Assembly: GCF_040954835.1 (NCBI RefSeq)
Contig: NC_090703.1
Location: 12,147,001-12,211,000 of the forward strand
DNA length: 64,000 nt
Origin: Lepisosteus oculatus
Lineage: Eukaryota > Chordata > Actinopteri > Semionotiformes > Lepisosteidae
Direction of reading: 5' to 3'
Positions 25,316 to 36,320 of this stretch are shown here, one piece after another. The translations under genes were made by a program, and so were the position numbers. Under the pieces are notes generated by a model. That model worked only from the letters and a program-made list of their open reading frames with translations. It searched no databases and had not been told where the DNA came from. Numbering within the stretch: position 1 is the stretch's first letter; every line of letters begins with the position of its first letter.

Positions 25316-28300
25316 CTGCAGAAAAGTGAAAAAAAAACACAATCACACTTAATATACTTAAATGCATTAAATGTAATTAATCTGCATTGTGACTTTAAGT
25401 ATGTTCAAATGTTAATATATGCTTCACCATCAAACACTTTTTATTTCCAGGGACTTGAGGAGTTGTAATTTTCTCTGTGGTTGATTTTAGGGGGAGGCTG
25501 ACTCTGAAATTACAACTGCAGTCATCTTTAATATGAAAACCTTTGCAGTATTAAAAGGCTCATTCACACTTTAAAAGACCAGATCTAAGCTTCAGGCTGC
25601 TTTGCAGAACCACACAAATACACAAGTGAGAGAAGAGACTTTCAGCTTATAGAAGACATTTAGTAAATTATATCATTGCAACATAAGGCTGAAATTAAAA
25701 GTTTAAGTACAATTATGTGATAGCAGGAATGCTTTAAGAAGAATCCAAAGAGCTTTTGCTCAAAGCCATTAAAGCAAAGATCAAACAATCAAGAATGTGA
25801 ATGATGTTAAGCTTTATTTCCAAAAAAGTCAGGAGTAATCTTGTTGTTCTTTGCTTCCGCTCCTTATGTTTGTGAAGAAATATGTCTTGGAAGTTAAACT
25901 GACATTAATATATGGCATAAAACCATCATAGTTTCTTATGATAGGGGGTAACACACAGACACTGGCAGCAAATACCCATTGCAAGGCTGCTATACAAAAC
26001 CCCTGAGTGAAAAAAAAGACCCTGCCATTCCACTGTGGGCCCCTGCTAAGCAAAAGTGCATGAATGTGTGTTGGTGCTACTAGAGGAACTACTGCCAGCT
26101 GGAGCGAACTGTATCTGTGGCTTGACTTGCTATAATTGCCCCCCTACGCCCCCAATGCAGCCTTCATTACTGCGTAGCAAAACAATTATTAACCACTATG
26201 GATTAGCCAAACCAGTGACTCTCAAGACAAATTCCATGCGGTCCCCAAGCTATAGTGCCCACTTTTTACAGGAAGCTGCACAGTCGTTTTCCTTTGTCAA
26301 TGCATTCGGTCAAAAATGGAAAGTTTGATTAGGAGACAGATCGGGGCAGTGGTACTACATCACTTTCTCATTTTTAGAAAACTAACCAAAGGGGTCTAAA
26401 GCTGCTCCATAGTATGTTTGGCTTTTGTCCATACCATTTACAGGATTTTACTGCACTTCTGTTGTTACATCACACCATGAGAAACACTGCCCTCGATTGT
26501 TCTGAAAGTAGTGAGAGAATTCTTTCCTTCTGCCCTACGGGAGCTCACCTGTCCACGTCCTCTGGCTGCTCACAGAAAAGCTGGTACACTGGGGGTGGGA
26601 GCTGCAGATGTGCGCTGCCTCCCTGGCACTGTGCACAGACAACACGCATCCCTGGTGGTTGTAAGATGGCCAACATCTGTAATCAACACTATCCACTGGC
26701 CTCTTCCCCTTCACTAGTGTGTAACCTAGAAGAAGAATAAGAATAATTTGTCTCAAATTAGCCCGCGTGGCAAATTCATCTGCAAAATATTACCAGGCCA
26801 TTAAATAGAAAACTTAACAGAGGTCTTCTTAGTAATGGTCAGAATAGCAGCTAGGGTGTTGTATTACATACTGGCATGCACTCACCCTAAGTGTTCAGTG
26901 GGAAATGTGCTGGGGAATACTAATGGAAAACAAACGCTCCACCAAGTAATTTTCTGCAAACAGTAAGCTGCTTCAGAGTGAGAAATGAGGGCCGTCTACC
27001 AAACTGTGACTGGCTTTTAGTGGACTTTCAGTCTCACACTGTGCTTCTATTAAAAAATTTCTTATAAAAACACACATACATACCATCTTTCTTTACCCAA
27101 AGACGTCTTGCTGCTGAGTTCTTAACATTAATATTGTCTTCATGACTACTTGCTGGTACGATATGAGAAACAGGCAGGTATGCACTGATTCCCAGGGGAA
27201 ACTACTAAAATTATCAACTATCCCTTCTCAATGTGTCAGTCATAAATACCACACGGCAGGGGGAAAAAAATCACTTGGTCACCATTATTTTCAGCATCTA
27301 CTTTCCTCCTTTATGTCATGCTTTAAGACATGTGGTGAAAAGTTAGGGATTTTTGTTAGTTCTTCACATATGCTAAACAGGGGCTAAGAAAATGGAGGGC
27401 TTTTTGTTTATATATTAAGTGCAGCCGTTACTTGAACAATTAGACATGAATATTCTACTTTGAGACAAAACTAATCCAAGGAGGATGAATAAAACACATT
27501 TTTGGCACATCGGAACAGCAGCCATACATAAAAACTGGTTTGAAATTTGTAGTGAATGGAAAATATGACACTCCTCATAATATCTAATGCTCCAAAGGGC
27601 AATGTATAATTGTTCTCTTTTCCTGAGCTGGTTTACAGCAAGAAAGTAAAAGGGAATTTATTATTTTTAAGTGCTCCTCACAGTTATGAGCAGTAATTAC
27701 TTTAAGGGTTATGCCAGAGGCCATTGTTGCCAAGAATCATGAATACAGGATGTTAAATATATGAGCATTTCACCAAGATTTACCTCTTAATAAAGATGGT
27801 GGCAGGTTGTTCAGGTATCGCCCAGACTTGTACATCTGTAATATTTCTTCAAACCCTTCGAGAGTTTCATTTATACCACTCCTCAGCTCTCCTATAAAAC
27901 AGAACACCAGTGAAGCAGTTAAATTGAAATGGAATTTTGACTGATGAGATCACAGAACTTTCTTAAAATAAAAATCTTGCATCTGCTCTCCTGGTTTCTG
28001 CCAAGTTCTGATTTTTTCACATCGAAAAGGACAAGAAAGTTCATTTTTTTCTTACCTGTTGAATTCATGATGTTATCAATGAGATGCTGTAGGGTTGGGG
28101 GTGCACGATGAGGCAGTAGATATGTGAAAAAATACCTGGAACACAAACACCATTTTCTGTTTAAAACACGGTTATAATAATGACAGCAGGCAATGTTCAG
28201 GCACAGAGGCATGACCCTCTTAACACCAAACCTGGTATCTACGGTAAAGAAACTTCACGATTCGCACATCTGTGCACCTTAAAACTATTAAAAATGAAAA

Positions 28301-31300
28301 TGTACATATCAGTGTGACAATATACAAAGCAGTCTTCCAACAGGAACAACAAAGCAAGAAGACTACACACTTCATAAGCAATTAACAAAAACTACAATTA
28401 AGGACTGTGTTGGAAACATTAGTTCATGTAATGTGCAATGAGCAAAAAAAAGTGAAGAGTTTTTTGAGTTTCAAGTGATTAATATGCAAAGCTCTAATCA
28501 TTCAATTTCCTCTTCCCTCACAGAAAAATAACTAACTGAACTGCAATACCTGTAGGCATTGTACAGGTTAGTCTTTTCATTCAGCCCCTCACAGATCCCT
28601 CCTGCAGCACAGGGAAAAGTGAAGTTTCTGTGCGGAAAGGTAAGGGTGCAGTCGCTGTCCGTTCTGCAGGATCTCTCCTCTGTGCTTGCATCATCCAGGT
28701 CTGTCAGTTTCAGCTCCCCAGACACCACCACAAACTGCCTGGGCTGGAAGTCCAGGAGAGCCACAGAGCCCAGGGGGGAGATAGACAGGTAGTGGAGCAG
28801 CCTCACCAGACTCAGGCAGATCTGAAACCAGAGAACCAGTCAGAGGCCTTTGTCAGGAAAGGAACATTAGAGAACGTCAGTCAGAGTGAAAAATCAGGCA
28901 CTTATGTCAAGGTACAAAAATGCCTTTGTCGGACTGGAGACACAGCTGAGCCACTGAGTAACTCTTTAAGATTTACTCCCCTCTATCTTTTCAAAATCTC
29001 AATCAGACCAATAGGGAGCAGAGATGACTGAAACTAAATATATGAGAAAAATGCTATTATTCCAGTTTGTAGGAAGATTTTACTTGCTAAACCTAAGTCA
29101 ATCTTGGTCATGAACCAAACTTTTTTTGGTCTTATTCTTGAGCGCATTCGGTTCAGTGTGTGAGAAAAGCCCTGACTTGTCCCAGTCATTTCTCAAACAT
29201 GATAGTTCAAAAGATGGACAAAATGCAGAAAGTGAATCTATCGCATTGTAAGGCTTGGCTAGCATTCTTCCAGGATTAATAAAAATAGCCTATAAAAGAG
29301 GTACATACTAGAGTAGGTTATTCAGTCCATCTCTCTCATTTGTACAAAACAAATGTACACAGAACATGTTTTCTCATTTTTATATGCTCTGTGATTTTAT
29401 ATCAGCTTCGGATAAAGCACGGAATCACAGTTTACTAGACTCTCTGGGGACCATCTGCCCCTGTCTGTGTTTGATCAGTACCTGACCCGACTCTATGCTC
29501 CAGGCTGATGGGGGAAGGGGTTTGGTTAATGGTCTTCGGGCAATGCATGCCCTCTGCTCCCCCAGGTCCACTCAGCAGGACGGATTAATACCCCAGGGAG
29601 TGCGAGAAGGGGGCTGTTGTTGTCTTACCCGAAAGCGCTCCTCCCAGGGGCTCTGGAGAAGCTGGATCATCTGCAGCGGAGAGCCCAGCTCCAGGGCTGC
29701 GGTGACTCCGCTGCCCCAGTCCCTGCCTTGGCAGTGACCCTGGAGCTGCAGGGAGAGAAGAGGAGCAAGACCCTGGGATTGAAAGCACTGAGCTGCATGC
29801 CCCTAACCTTGCCCCCCCCCAAGAAATGCAAACAGTGCTTCTACCAGCCTCACTGCAACAGACATTATTTTGCGTCACCATTATTCCTTTTTTTCAGTTT
29901 AATGATCTGGATTGTATACACCGCATATAAAAAAAAGAACTGATCGAATAAGATGAGGAAAATATATCAGTTTCTAATAAATTACCTACACATACATGGG
30001 TAGTCAGGCAGGCAGAAAGAGACAAAGAAAGCAAAAGACTTCAATAAGGAATCATTTGAAAGTGATGTATTTCTAAGGTTTTCACAAAGTGCCAAGATGA
30101 GATAATGTGATTATTGACATTTCTCTACCTAGCAAACCGGTTTTGTAAGCACCCTACTCCGTAATGTGGAGTTTAAAACACATTATAATATAATCAGAAC
30201 ACATTTAAACAGGCGGACATTGAAACGACAGGAAATGCCCTTGTAAAGAAACGTTATTTAATGTGTTTAAAGTAGTGATGGAGGCCTTAAATGTAATTTG
30301 TCGAAAGTAGCTATCTTGATTTGCAGTCTGCTAAAGAGAATTACCTAAAATGGGTGCAGTGTCTTTAACAGACCCCGAATCCTCATTGTTGTTTGGCTTG
30401 TTAATTGTTTTGGAGACGGGGCGTAACTGCAAACAGAATTTGCCAAAGTGGGTGATAATTAAATTACACTAAAGCAATCTCGTGTTCCGGACAAGAAGAC
30501 GCCCGCAAATTACATTTAAATAATTTTAAGGTATTCGATAAGCGATCGCGCGATCTTTTTAACAGAAAGAAACTTTGCTTTCGAAACTCTCTAGATCACT
30601 ACAATTCTTATTGACCGCTGACAAATATTTGATCAGTTATGAATATTTTGGTTTTTACTTAAAGCTATGACTAACTTCAAATTGCTAAGAAAAAGTATCG
30701 ACAATTCACTTAGTTCTACACAGGTAATAGATCTGAAGTGAATGTATCTTGACGACACCCACCTTAATGATATTGGGATGTTGAAGCCTTTGTAACAACA
30801 TGATTTCTTTTATCAGCTTGTAGGACACCAGCTCGTAGCAGCCTTCCACGTCTCCAAAGTCTTCCAGACATCTTTTCATGTCAGTACCTCTGTCGTTCAC
30901 GGATTTGAGGGCAACGGGTAACCCTTCAGGAGAAACAGCCTTCAAAACTGCCTTAGTATATCCCGAGCCCAAAAAATCCACGTTTTTGAAATAACTGAGC
31001 TGCACGCAACCAATCATCCCGGTACCAGCGCTTTCTTCCACATCCAGAATATCTTTCACCTTCGTCCTGGCCAGCCCGTGGTTCGTTAATGAATCGGAGT
31101 CACCGTCTCCTCGCTCTTTCCACTGGACTTTCAGAAATGTTTCTTTCGTGGATTCCGTATAGTAAGGCAACAGTTCCCTGTGTTTTTCTTTGATTTCTTT
31201 TAGGATAGGACTTTGCTGTGAGACAGGAGCCGAACCGGACGCGCCACTGACAGAATCCCCCTCGTCAACGTGCAAGTGTCTGCTATCCGAGAAAAACCTG

Positions 31301-31362
31301 GAAGCCGTAAATAAGAAAACAGTAAGTGCTGCAGCACAGAAAGGGATGCTAAGACTATACAT
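25212..31362 (-). CDS. pkdcc: Protein kinase domain containing, cytoplasmic (PKDCC / vertebrate lonesome kinase, VLK)
   Basis: Seven exons: 31362-30763, 29745-29629, 28821-28550, 28135-28056, 27891-27784, 26725-26549 and 25315-25212. They total 1458 nt (485 residues plus stop), with every junction in phase and GT/AG. Human PKDCC is 493 residues. Start: an in-frame TAA at 31372-31374 leaves ATG 31360-31362 as the first Met. Residues 4-22 form a hydrophobic signal or anchor segment. The kinase core shows LGSGYTKAV (about 131-139), the VALK lysine (153), QHPNI (194-198), LLDFQPRQF (261-269, in the catalytic-loop position) and LTDLDD (278-283, in place of DFG). The Cys-rich C-terminus has YRCWPSY, CVLSV and TWTG, matching PKDCC closely. 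Family knowledge: PKDCC is a secretory-pathway tyrosine kinase that phosphorylates extracellular proteins and affects bone and lung development. The gene is divergent with disp2. The N-terminal 120 residues are poorly conserved. It may be the ohnologue absent from mammals. Confidence 0.95.
26549..26725 (-). CDS. pkdcc: pkdcc exon 6
   Basis: 177 nt. Encodes the conserved Cys-rich segment with [17 protein letters not shown] and [13 protein letters not shown]. Acceptor cttcttctag, donor ACAG/gtgagc. Four cysteines in this exon probably pair in the extracellular C-terminal module. Confidence 0.95.
27784..27891 (-). CDS. pkdcc: pkdcc exon 5
   Basis: 108 nt. Peptide [20 protein letters not shown] followed by KSGRYLNN, matching the human segment that begins GELAWGVDETL and ends YRSGQYLQN. 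Acceptor ctgttttatag, donor AGAG/gtaaat. One sequon (NET). Confidence 0.9.
28056..28135 (-). CDS. pkdcc: pkdcc exon 4
   Basis: 80 nt. Peptide [20 protein letters not shown] then NIMNST, nearly identical to the corresponding PKDCC segment. Acceptor gtgttccag, donor ACAG/gtaaga. Confidence 0.95.
28550..28821 (-). CDS. pkdcc: pkdcc exon 3 (kinase catalytic core)
   Basis: 272 nt. Encodes [12 protein letters not shown], then [17 protein letters not shown] (catalytic-loop position), [10 protein letters not shown] (metal-binding position) and [15 protein letters not shown]. Acceptor ctctggtttcag, donor TACAG/gtattg. Confidence 0.97.
29629..29745 (-). CDS. pkdcc: pkdcc exon 2
   Basis: 117 nt, phase 0 on both sides, 39 codons. 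Contains [19 protein letters not shown] and ends RFR, matching [21 protein letters not shown] of PKDCC. The first half ([13 protein letters not shown]) has drifted from the usual LYGYC start. Acceptor tctccctgcag, donor CGG/gtaaga. Confidence 0.95.
30763..31362 (-). CDS. pkdcc: pkdcc exon 1 (signal/anchor and glycine loop)
   Basis: 600 nt, exactly 200 codons from ATG. Hydrophobic N-terminus, then a hydrophilic linker of about 95 residues, then [20 protein letters not shown], the VALK lysine and the helix [16 protein letters not shown]. Donor AAG/gtgggt. The exon has more CpG than its surroundings. Confidence 0.95.
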
Positions 31363-31600
31363 CTCGTGCAATTAGATGATATTATTATTTTATATATGTT
31401 TACAGTCTGGACAGATCCAGGCGATCTCCTTCTCTCTCTGAGTCTCTAATAATGTTAACCTGAAGACTTGGTTGTCACTGCAAGCTTCAAGCAACACCCC
31501 GAGAAGGCGTGACTTCTCTCAAACTCTGGCGCCTCCCAGTCCACAGCACAGCCACCCATCTACGCATACACTATGCCAGTGTCATTGCTGCAGCAATGAA
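31363..31600 (-). promoter_or_regulatory. Probable pkdcc 5' UTR and core promoter region
   Basis: Directly upstream of the pkdcc start. It is GC-richer than its surroundings, with ggaggcgccagag and gtcacgccttctcggg on the minus strand and a purine-rich gagactcagagagagaagg stretch. No convincing TATA box. An alternative upstream noncoding exon with a strong donor (gtaagtaa, minus strand, near 32509) cannot be excluded. Confidence 0.4.
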
Positions 31601-32502
31601 AAAGGTACATTGAACAAAATTGAACACATTGCAGTTTCTCTACAATAATGTGCAGTTTTTTTTTCTATTTGAATTAAGCTTTAAATACATCTGCTTTGGA
31701 AATATGCGAGCTTGTGTAGATGTGTGCCAAGTTATATAATCGGTCGAGTATTCTCCGATAAGTATTACAAGAACAACCTACCGCTCCCACAGGTAGCGCT
31801 GCTCTTGTCTTTCAGACAAAACTTCACCTCATACCATACTATACCTTGGCATGAAGAAGACTTTTTAGAAACGGATAAAATCCAAATATTAAGCACGTTG
31901 CTGCTGTTTCTTGGCGAGCACCTCAGTATATCCTCAGTATATCCAAAGAGAGAATATCCAAATATATTGTAACACCTGCAAAATTTTACATTTTAAAAAG
32001 CACTGATAACATCTGCATTATTTTTCATCGGTACAGTCACACCTCAGGCATAGATACATAATGGTTTACATGTTGTATACGACCTTAAGAAGAAAACCCA
32101 AATTGTCCTAACATTTTTCCAAGTAATTAATAATTTTAGATATGTGGTACATGTGATCAGTACTGGATTACAGTTGTGTACGTTTATATGTATATACAAA
32201 TTTAAACCTGGAAGAAAGCATCCACGTTTTGAAGATTTTTTTAAATGTCACGATCAAGGAAAAAATGAAAATTGTGGCGGTTGGAATTTACCGGTTTGGT
32301 TGTCGCTGGGCTTTCGGGCCTTATGTGCTTCACACAAGTAAATGACTAGAAACCCATTGCACAGGCCAATAACTCAAGTATCAGTAGATGAAATGTATAA
32401 TGTCCATCTACACACCTTTTAAAACGACTTACTTTAAAGCATGACTGTCCAATTACAGTTATTTTAACGGTACTGTTTTACCAGACAAGAAAGTTTATTT
32501 TA

Positions 32503-32640
32503 CTTACGACGATCTACACCAGTCTGTTGCCTCCCTTTCATTGTGGTCTGTGTATCTATAACATTGCTGCGGTGGCGGGCGCCCCCTAGAGCCAACGATC
32601 TCTCTCCCCTCTGTCTTGTATAGAGCTCTGCCCACAACAG
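32503..32640 (-). other. Possible noncoding 5' exon with a strong donor
   Basis: On the minus strand a GC-richer stretch (ggcgcccgccaccgcagc) ends at gatcgtc/gtaagtaaaa, a near-ideal donor, and a TATA-like ctatacaag lies about 125 nt upstream of that donor. It could be a leader exon of pkdcc. No transcript evidence is available here. Confidence 0.2.
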
Positions 32641-34084
32641 CTGCAGAGTTCACTCGCTTTAACAATTTAACAGTTGTAGAGGATAAAAATTAAGATACGG
32701 GTAATGTTAGGCTTATGTTAATGATGTTGTTTGACCCACTGCTTGTTTCTTGGTAACATAACCTATTATTTCAACATATCATCATAAATAATTCTACTGA
32801 ACATATTTGCAGGGTAGTTGGACGTACAGTAAGATTCGAACATTTTTTTCAATGTGCGTTTGTTTTTTAAAATTAATTCAAAATAATGGTCATTATCAGA
32901 TCTTGAGACGAGTTCATAAAGTGATTCCCGTTGCAAATTTCCGTAGTGCTATCTAGCTATTTACATAATTAATATGGTCAAATTCTATATCACAAAATAC
33001 CTAATACCTAAATCTAACGTCTGTTTTGAGCAGTAGTGTACACTATAAAGATTCATTTTCTCTTTCACTCACTCTTTAAAGTGTAGACGTGTTCAATTTA
33101 CTCAAAAAGGATAATTCCAGCATAAGCAGTAATTAACTCATATTAACGTGCTTTCATGTACTCTAAATGACGCTGGTTACTTTTATTAAGCGAACAAACT
33201 TGATTTTCCCCTCTGCTCCTTCTTTTTTCTAAATCGTTATTAAACTATCCGAGGAAAACACCAAATAACAGTCGATAAGGGCAAATCGGAAATTGTCGGG
33301 CTTCTCACCAAGCATTCAAAACTGTAATCAATTTTGATTGCAACAATAAAGATAAACCTAAAGATTAACCCCGGATGAGAAATCCACAATCCTTTCAATC
33401 GAGTTATGGAAATTAGCCACCAGGCCTTTACCAGTCATAGCCTCCTAATAATACCCATCTATGAATTGGCTTTATTACTGTGTGCTCCTTCCCTCTGATA
33501 GCTGACGTGTAGTGATCGTACGTTGACAGCCGTCACATAATCCAGGTGGGTGCAGGTGAGCGGAGTGACAGAAAAGGGCTATATAGTAGTAGTAATAATA
33601 CATGACCGAAAGAACCAATTAAATGATAAGCAGTCTTGAGACCGTTTTGGCGACGTCTAGCGGTAGCTAGGAGTCATCACAGACCTCTCAGATTGAGCAA
33701 CTTGGCGACAGCATATACATTATGGGAAAAAGTCTGTATATTATTGTGATTTTCTTATTGTTTTTCATTTAAATGCAATAATCAGCGGATATTTCAATGT
33801 ACACATTTAAAAATAGCAATCGGAGTTTATTATAAGTGCCCTTAATATAGAAACATTAATACTAATATTTTATGCAGATACCTTTAAATTAGCGGTTTTC
33901 GCTGCTTTTTTAATATACTGTAATATACAGCGGAGACAGTTATATTGCAAATAAAAATGTATTTATTTCGAAGAGTACGGGATATTGTGAACCAATAAAG
34001 ACGTTAAAAAATAATCTGAAGTAGTTATTTTGCAAATAAGTAAAGCATTTTAAAAATAAGTTCTCATTCACAGTAAACAAGCCG

Positions 34085-34200
34085 ATCTACCCGGCGCTGC
34101 TTGGTTGAACAGCTCTCAGACCCGTGATTGGCTAAACCCCCGAACAGCTCGGGCCGCGACTGGGTGAAGAGTGAGAATCGACACTCTGATTGGGTAAAGC
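34085..34200. promoter_or_regulatory. CpG-containing cluster with inverted CCAAT boxes
   Basis: Contains gtgattggctaaac and tctgattgggtaaagcg (ATTGG is an inverted CCAAT) plus the related cgactgggtgaa, in a CpG-rich context with cggcgctgc and gggccgcgac. The three short blocks resemble each other (g-tTGG-tAAA), suggesting a tiny tandem. It may be a promoter, possibly of a noncoding transcript, or the left edge of the palindromic array next to it. Confidence 0.3.
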
Positions 34201-34379
34201 GCCACAGCGGAAGTTCTGTATGTACCGTGTGTGCTGTATGAGCACGCTGGATATACAGTTACACATCCATTGGTTTCCAATTACTGATCAATCTAAGAGA
34301 AGTCGCACTGAGGTCAAAACTGAAAAGCAGACAAAGAATGTCATGGTATCCACAGTGCATTCACGACTCCGATAGTCAC

Positions 34380-35060
34380 GATAGGAGTGCGCGCATCACG
34401 ATCACATCGCGACACCCATTGCGACTGGCGCATCACTGTCGTGGTACCACTGTCTCAACATTAAGTCCATATATCGCTATATGACATACCCCGACAAAAC
34501 GCCCCTCCCCATGTCGGGAATTGGACCCCGCATATCGCGATATGGCTTACCCCCGACAAAATGCTCACCCCCATGTCGCAATATGGAGTCCACATATCGC
34601 GATATAATATACCCCCCCCCCCCCGCAAAAGTGCCCGCCCTGATGTCGCGACATGAAATGCCCTATATCGCGATATGACATACACTGACAAAACGCCCCC
34701 GCCCCCATGTCGCGACATGGATCCCGCATATCGCGATATGGCGTACCCCCGCCCCCCCCCCGGCCATAAGTCGCGATTTGAAATGCCCTATATCGCGATA
34801 TGACATACCCAGCCAAAACGCCCAACCCCCATCTCGCGACATGGAGTCTATATATCGTGATATGACAAAAATTGTCATGCCCATGTCGCGACATGAAGCC
34901 CTATATCGGGACACTTACTATCTGAGTATATCATATCCTGATATGCGGCCTTTGTTGCGACAGCGGTGCCAGGGTGGCATGGAAGGAAGGCACCAGTCGT
35001 GATAGACACTGCCGCGATATACATGGACTCCCCATCATGACATGCTGTGGAGGTCTTGTC
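34380..35060. repeat. Tandem array of TCGCGA-centred palindromes
   Basis: About seven units of roughly 62 bp. Each unit carries two palindromes: type A (atatcgcgatat; at 34471, 34532, 34594, 34665, 34728, 34790, 34852) and type B (catgtcgcgacatg or variants; at 34511, 34572, 34643, 34706, 34768, 34831, 34882). Exact TCGCGA is kept in ten of the fifteen sites from 34471 to about 34915. C-rich linkers (cccccgacaaaacgcccc) separate A from B. Units ending in gaaatgcccta and units ending in ggatcccgca or ggagtccaca tend to alternate, giving a dimer of about 124 bp. Degenerate copies continue on both sides. There is no coding sign. It lies between the divergent pkdcc and disp2 promoters. Whether it is a satellite, a foldback transposon or a regulatory array is not known. 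Confidence 0.9.
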
Positions 35061-35385
35061 ACGCTGGTATCCCACAGTAACGCGTCTGGCAACAGCGTGT
35101 CATGGTAGGGAAAGAAAGGAAAATGTGCACTAGAAAATAAAATCCATAGATCTTACAGTCACGGTGAATTTCATACATTACAACCACAGGTTTATGTCAT
35201 AGATGGTTAACTTGTTGGCACGTCATAGTATTATTCACATTTAAGGAGGCTCATTTGTTTATGGATATTGATTGTCTTTAAAATGTTAAGCGTACGAGCT
35301 AAACTGTAACAGAGCACTTGAACTCGGCAAACGGGGTCACTGGAGGTGAAATGGTCACGTGATCACCGGAAAAACAAGGTGTTTT

Positions 35386-35590
35386 ATCTCGGGAAAGAAA
35401 GCAGCAAACGTAGCACTAAAGAATGAAACCGGTTTGGTTTCCCTACAACATTGTAGGGGGGGGGGGGGGGGCTGAGTGACGTATATATCTATACGCTACA
35501 TCTCGGAAACGAAAGCAGCACAAACGCCAATTTCAACGGCACAAACCAGCACAAACGTAGCACTAACGGCTTTCGTCGTTTGTGCTGTCT
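35386..35590. repeat. Imperfect direct duplication with hairpin and G run
   Basis: tatctcgggaaagaaagcag (about 35385) recurs as catctcggaaacgaaagcag (about 35499), each followed by aaacgtagcactaa, the second copy carrying an insertion. Between them is a run of about 17 G (about 35455-35471). The right copy also holds an inverted repeat, agcacaaacg and cgtttgtgct, around 35549 and 35576. Probably a small nonautonomous element or a local duplication. Confidence 0.55.
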
Positions 35591-35884
35591 GTAGGGGGCC
35601 AACTTCACGGAGCTTGTCAGAACTGTCGGTATGGAGCTCTCCAGGGTGCTGAAGAGTAACTTGTCTATGCTGTTACTATAAAACCTCACTGATGGATTAA
35701 ACTCTGTAAAGAAGAAAAACGGGTAAATCCGTTCTAGACAGTATATGAGCACGCTAATACCCTGACGACCCATTCATATGAATGGCGAATTCTGAAGCTA
35801 ACGTATTATTTCCGGGGTCTAGGCCGAACAGGAGACGTATTTGGAAAGAAAAAATACCCAATTTTAATGTACCAATATGCAACA

Positions 35885-36320
35885 GGTAGTAGTAGAACAC
35901 AAAGGAAAAGAAAAGAGATACAACATTTCGACCGTGGAGCCTTCTTCAAGTATGTGAAGGTGTTACTTTCACACACCTGCGACGTTGTGTCTCTTTTTAC
36001 TTTCTTTCAGCATAGAATAAACCTTTAACTGTTCCTTTGTAGCCTATGCAGCTGATGCAGCCACCTACTTGAATGTCTTCATTAGCAGAATACTCTCAAT
36101 TGCAGTCAAACATCAGCAATTCAGCAGTCCAGTCCTTTTGTTGCACTCTGAATTCCACCTTGATGTGACCATGACCAAAAATATAAAAGGTTGTAGTTCA
36201 GGTGGGTAGCTGCGTCAGGATGCGTAGGCTGCAAAGGAATAAGTAATAGGTTTATTCCATGCTGAAAAAAAGAAGAAAGAGAACACAACGTTTCGTCCGT
36301 GCAGCCTTCTTCAGGTGTCA
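35885..36320. mobile_element. Three partial copies of one SINE-like repeat, two orientations
   Basis: Copy 1 (about 35905-35950) and copy 3 (about 36190-36315) read acaacrtttcg.ccgtg.agccttcttca on the plus strand. Copy 2 (about 35978-36075) is inverted: cgttgtgtctcttttta, then ttcagcatagaataaacctt and tagcctatgcagc. Copies 2 and 3 form an inverted repeat of about 100 bp. The family is known to me only as a common dispersed repeat of fish and amphibian genomes with the phrase gaagaaggctgcacgg...gaaacgttg. Confidence 0.6.

Noticed and set aside
31363..31371. pkdcc start three codons further upstream
   Set aside because: That codon is TTG; the first ATG is at 31362 and an in-frame stop lies just before.
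34380..35060. CRISPR-like array
   Set aside because: The host is a vertebrate, the 'spacers' are variants of one C-rich linker rather than unique sequences, and the repeats alternate between two palindromes.
35885..36320. Hammerhead ribozyme in the SINE-like repeat (ctgaaga...gaaac)
   Set aside because: The core order looks similar, but the helix II closing pair and most stem pairs do not form in the copies seen, and no matching cleavage-side strand was found.
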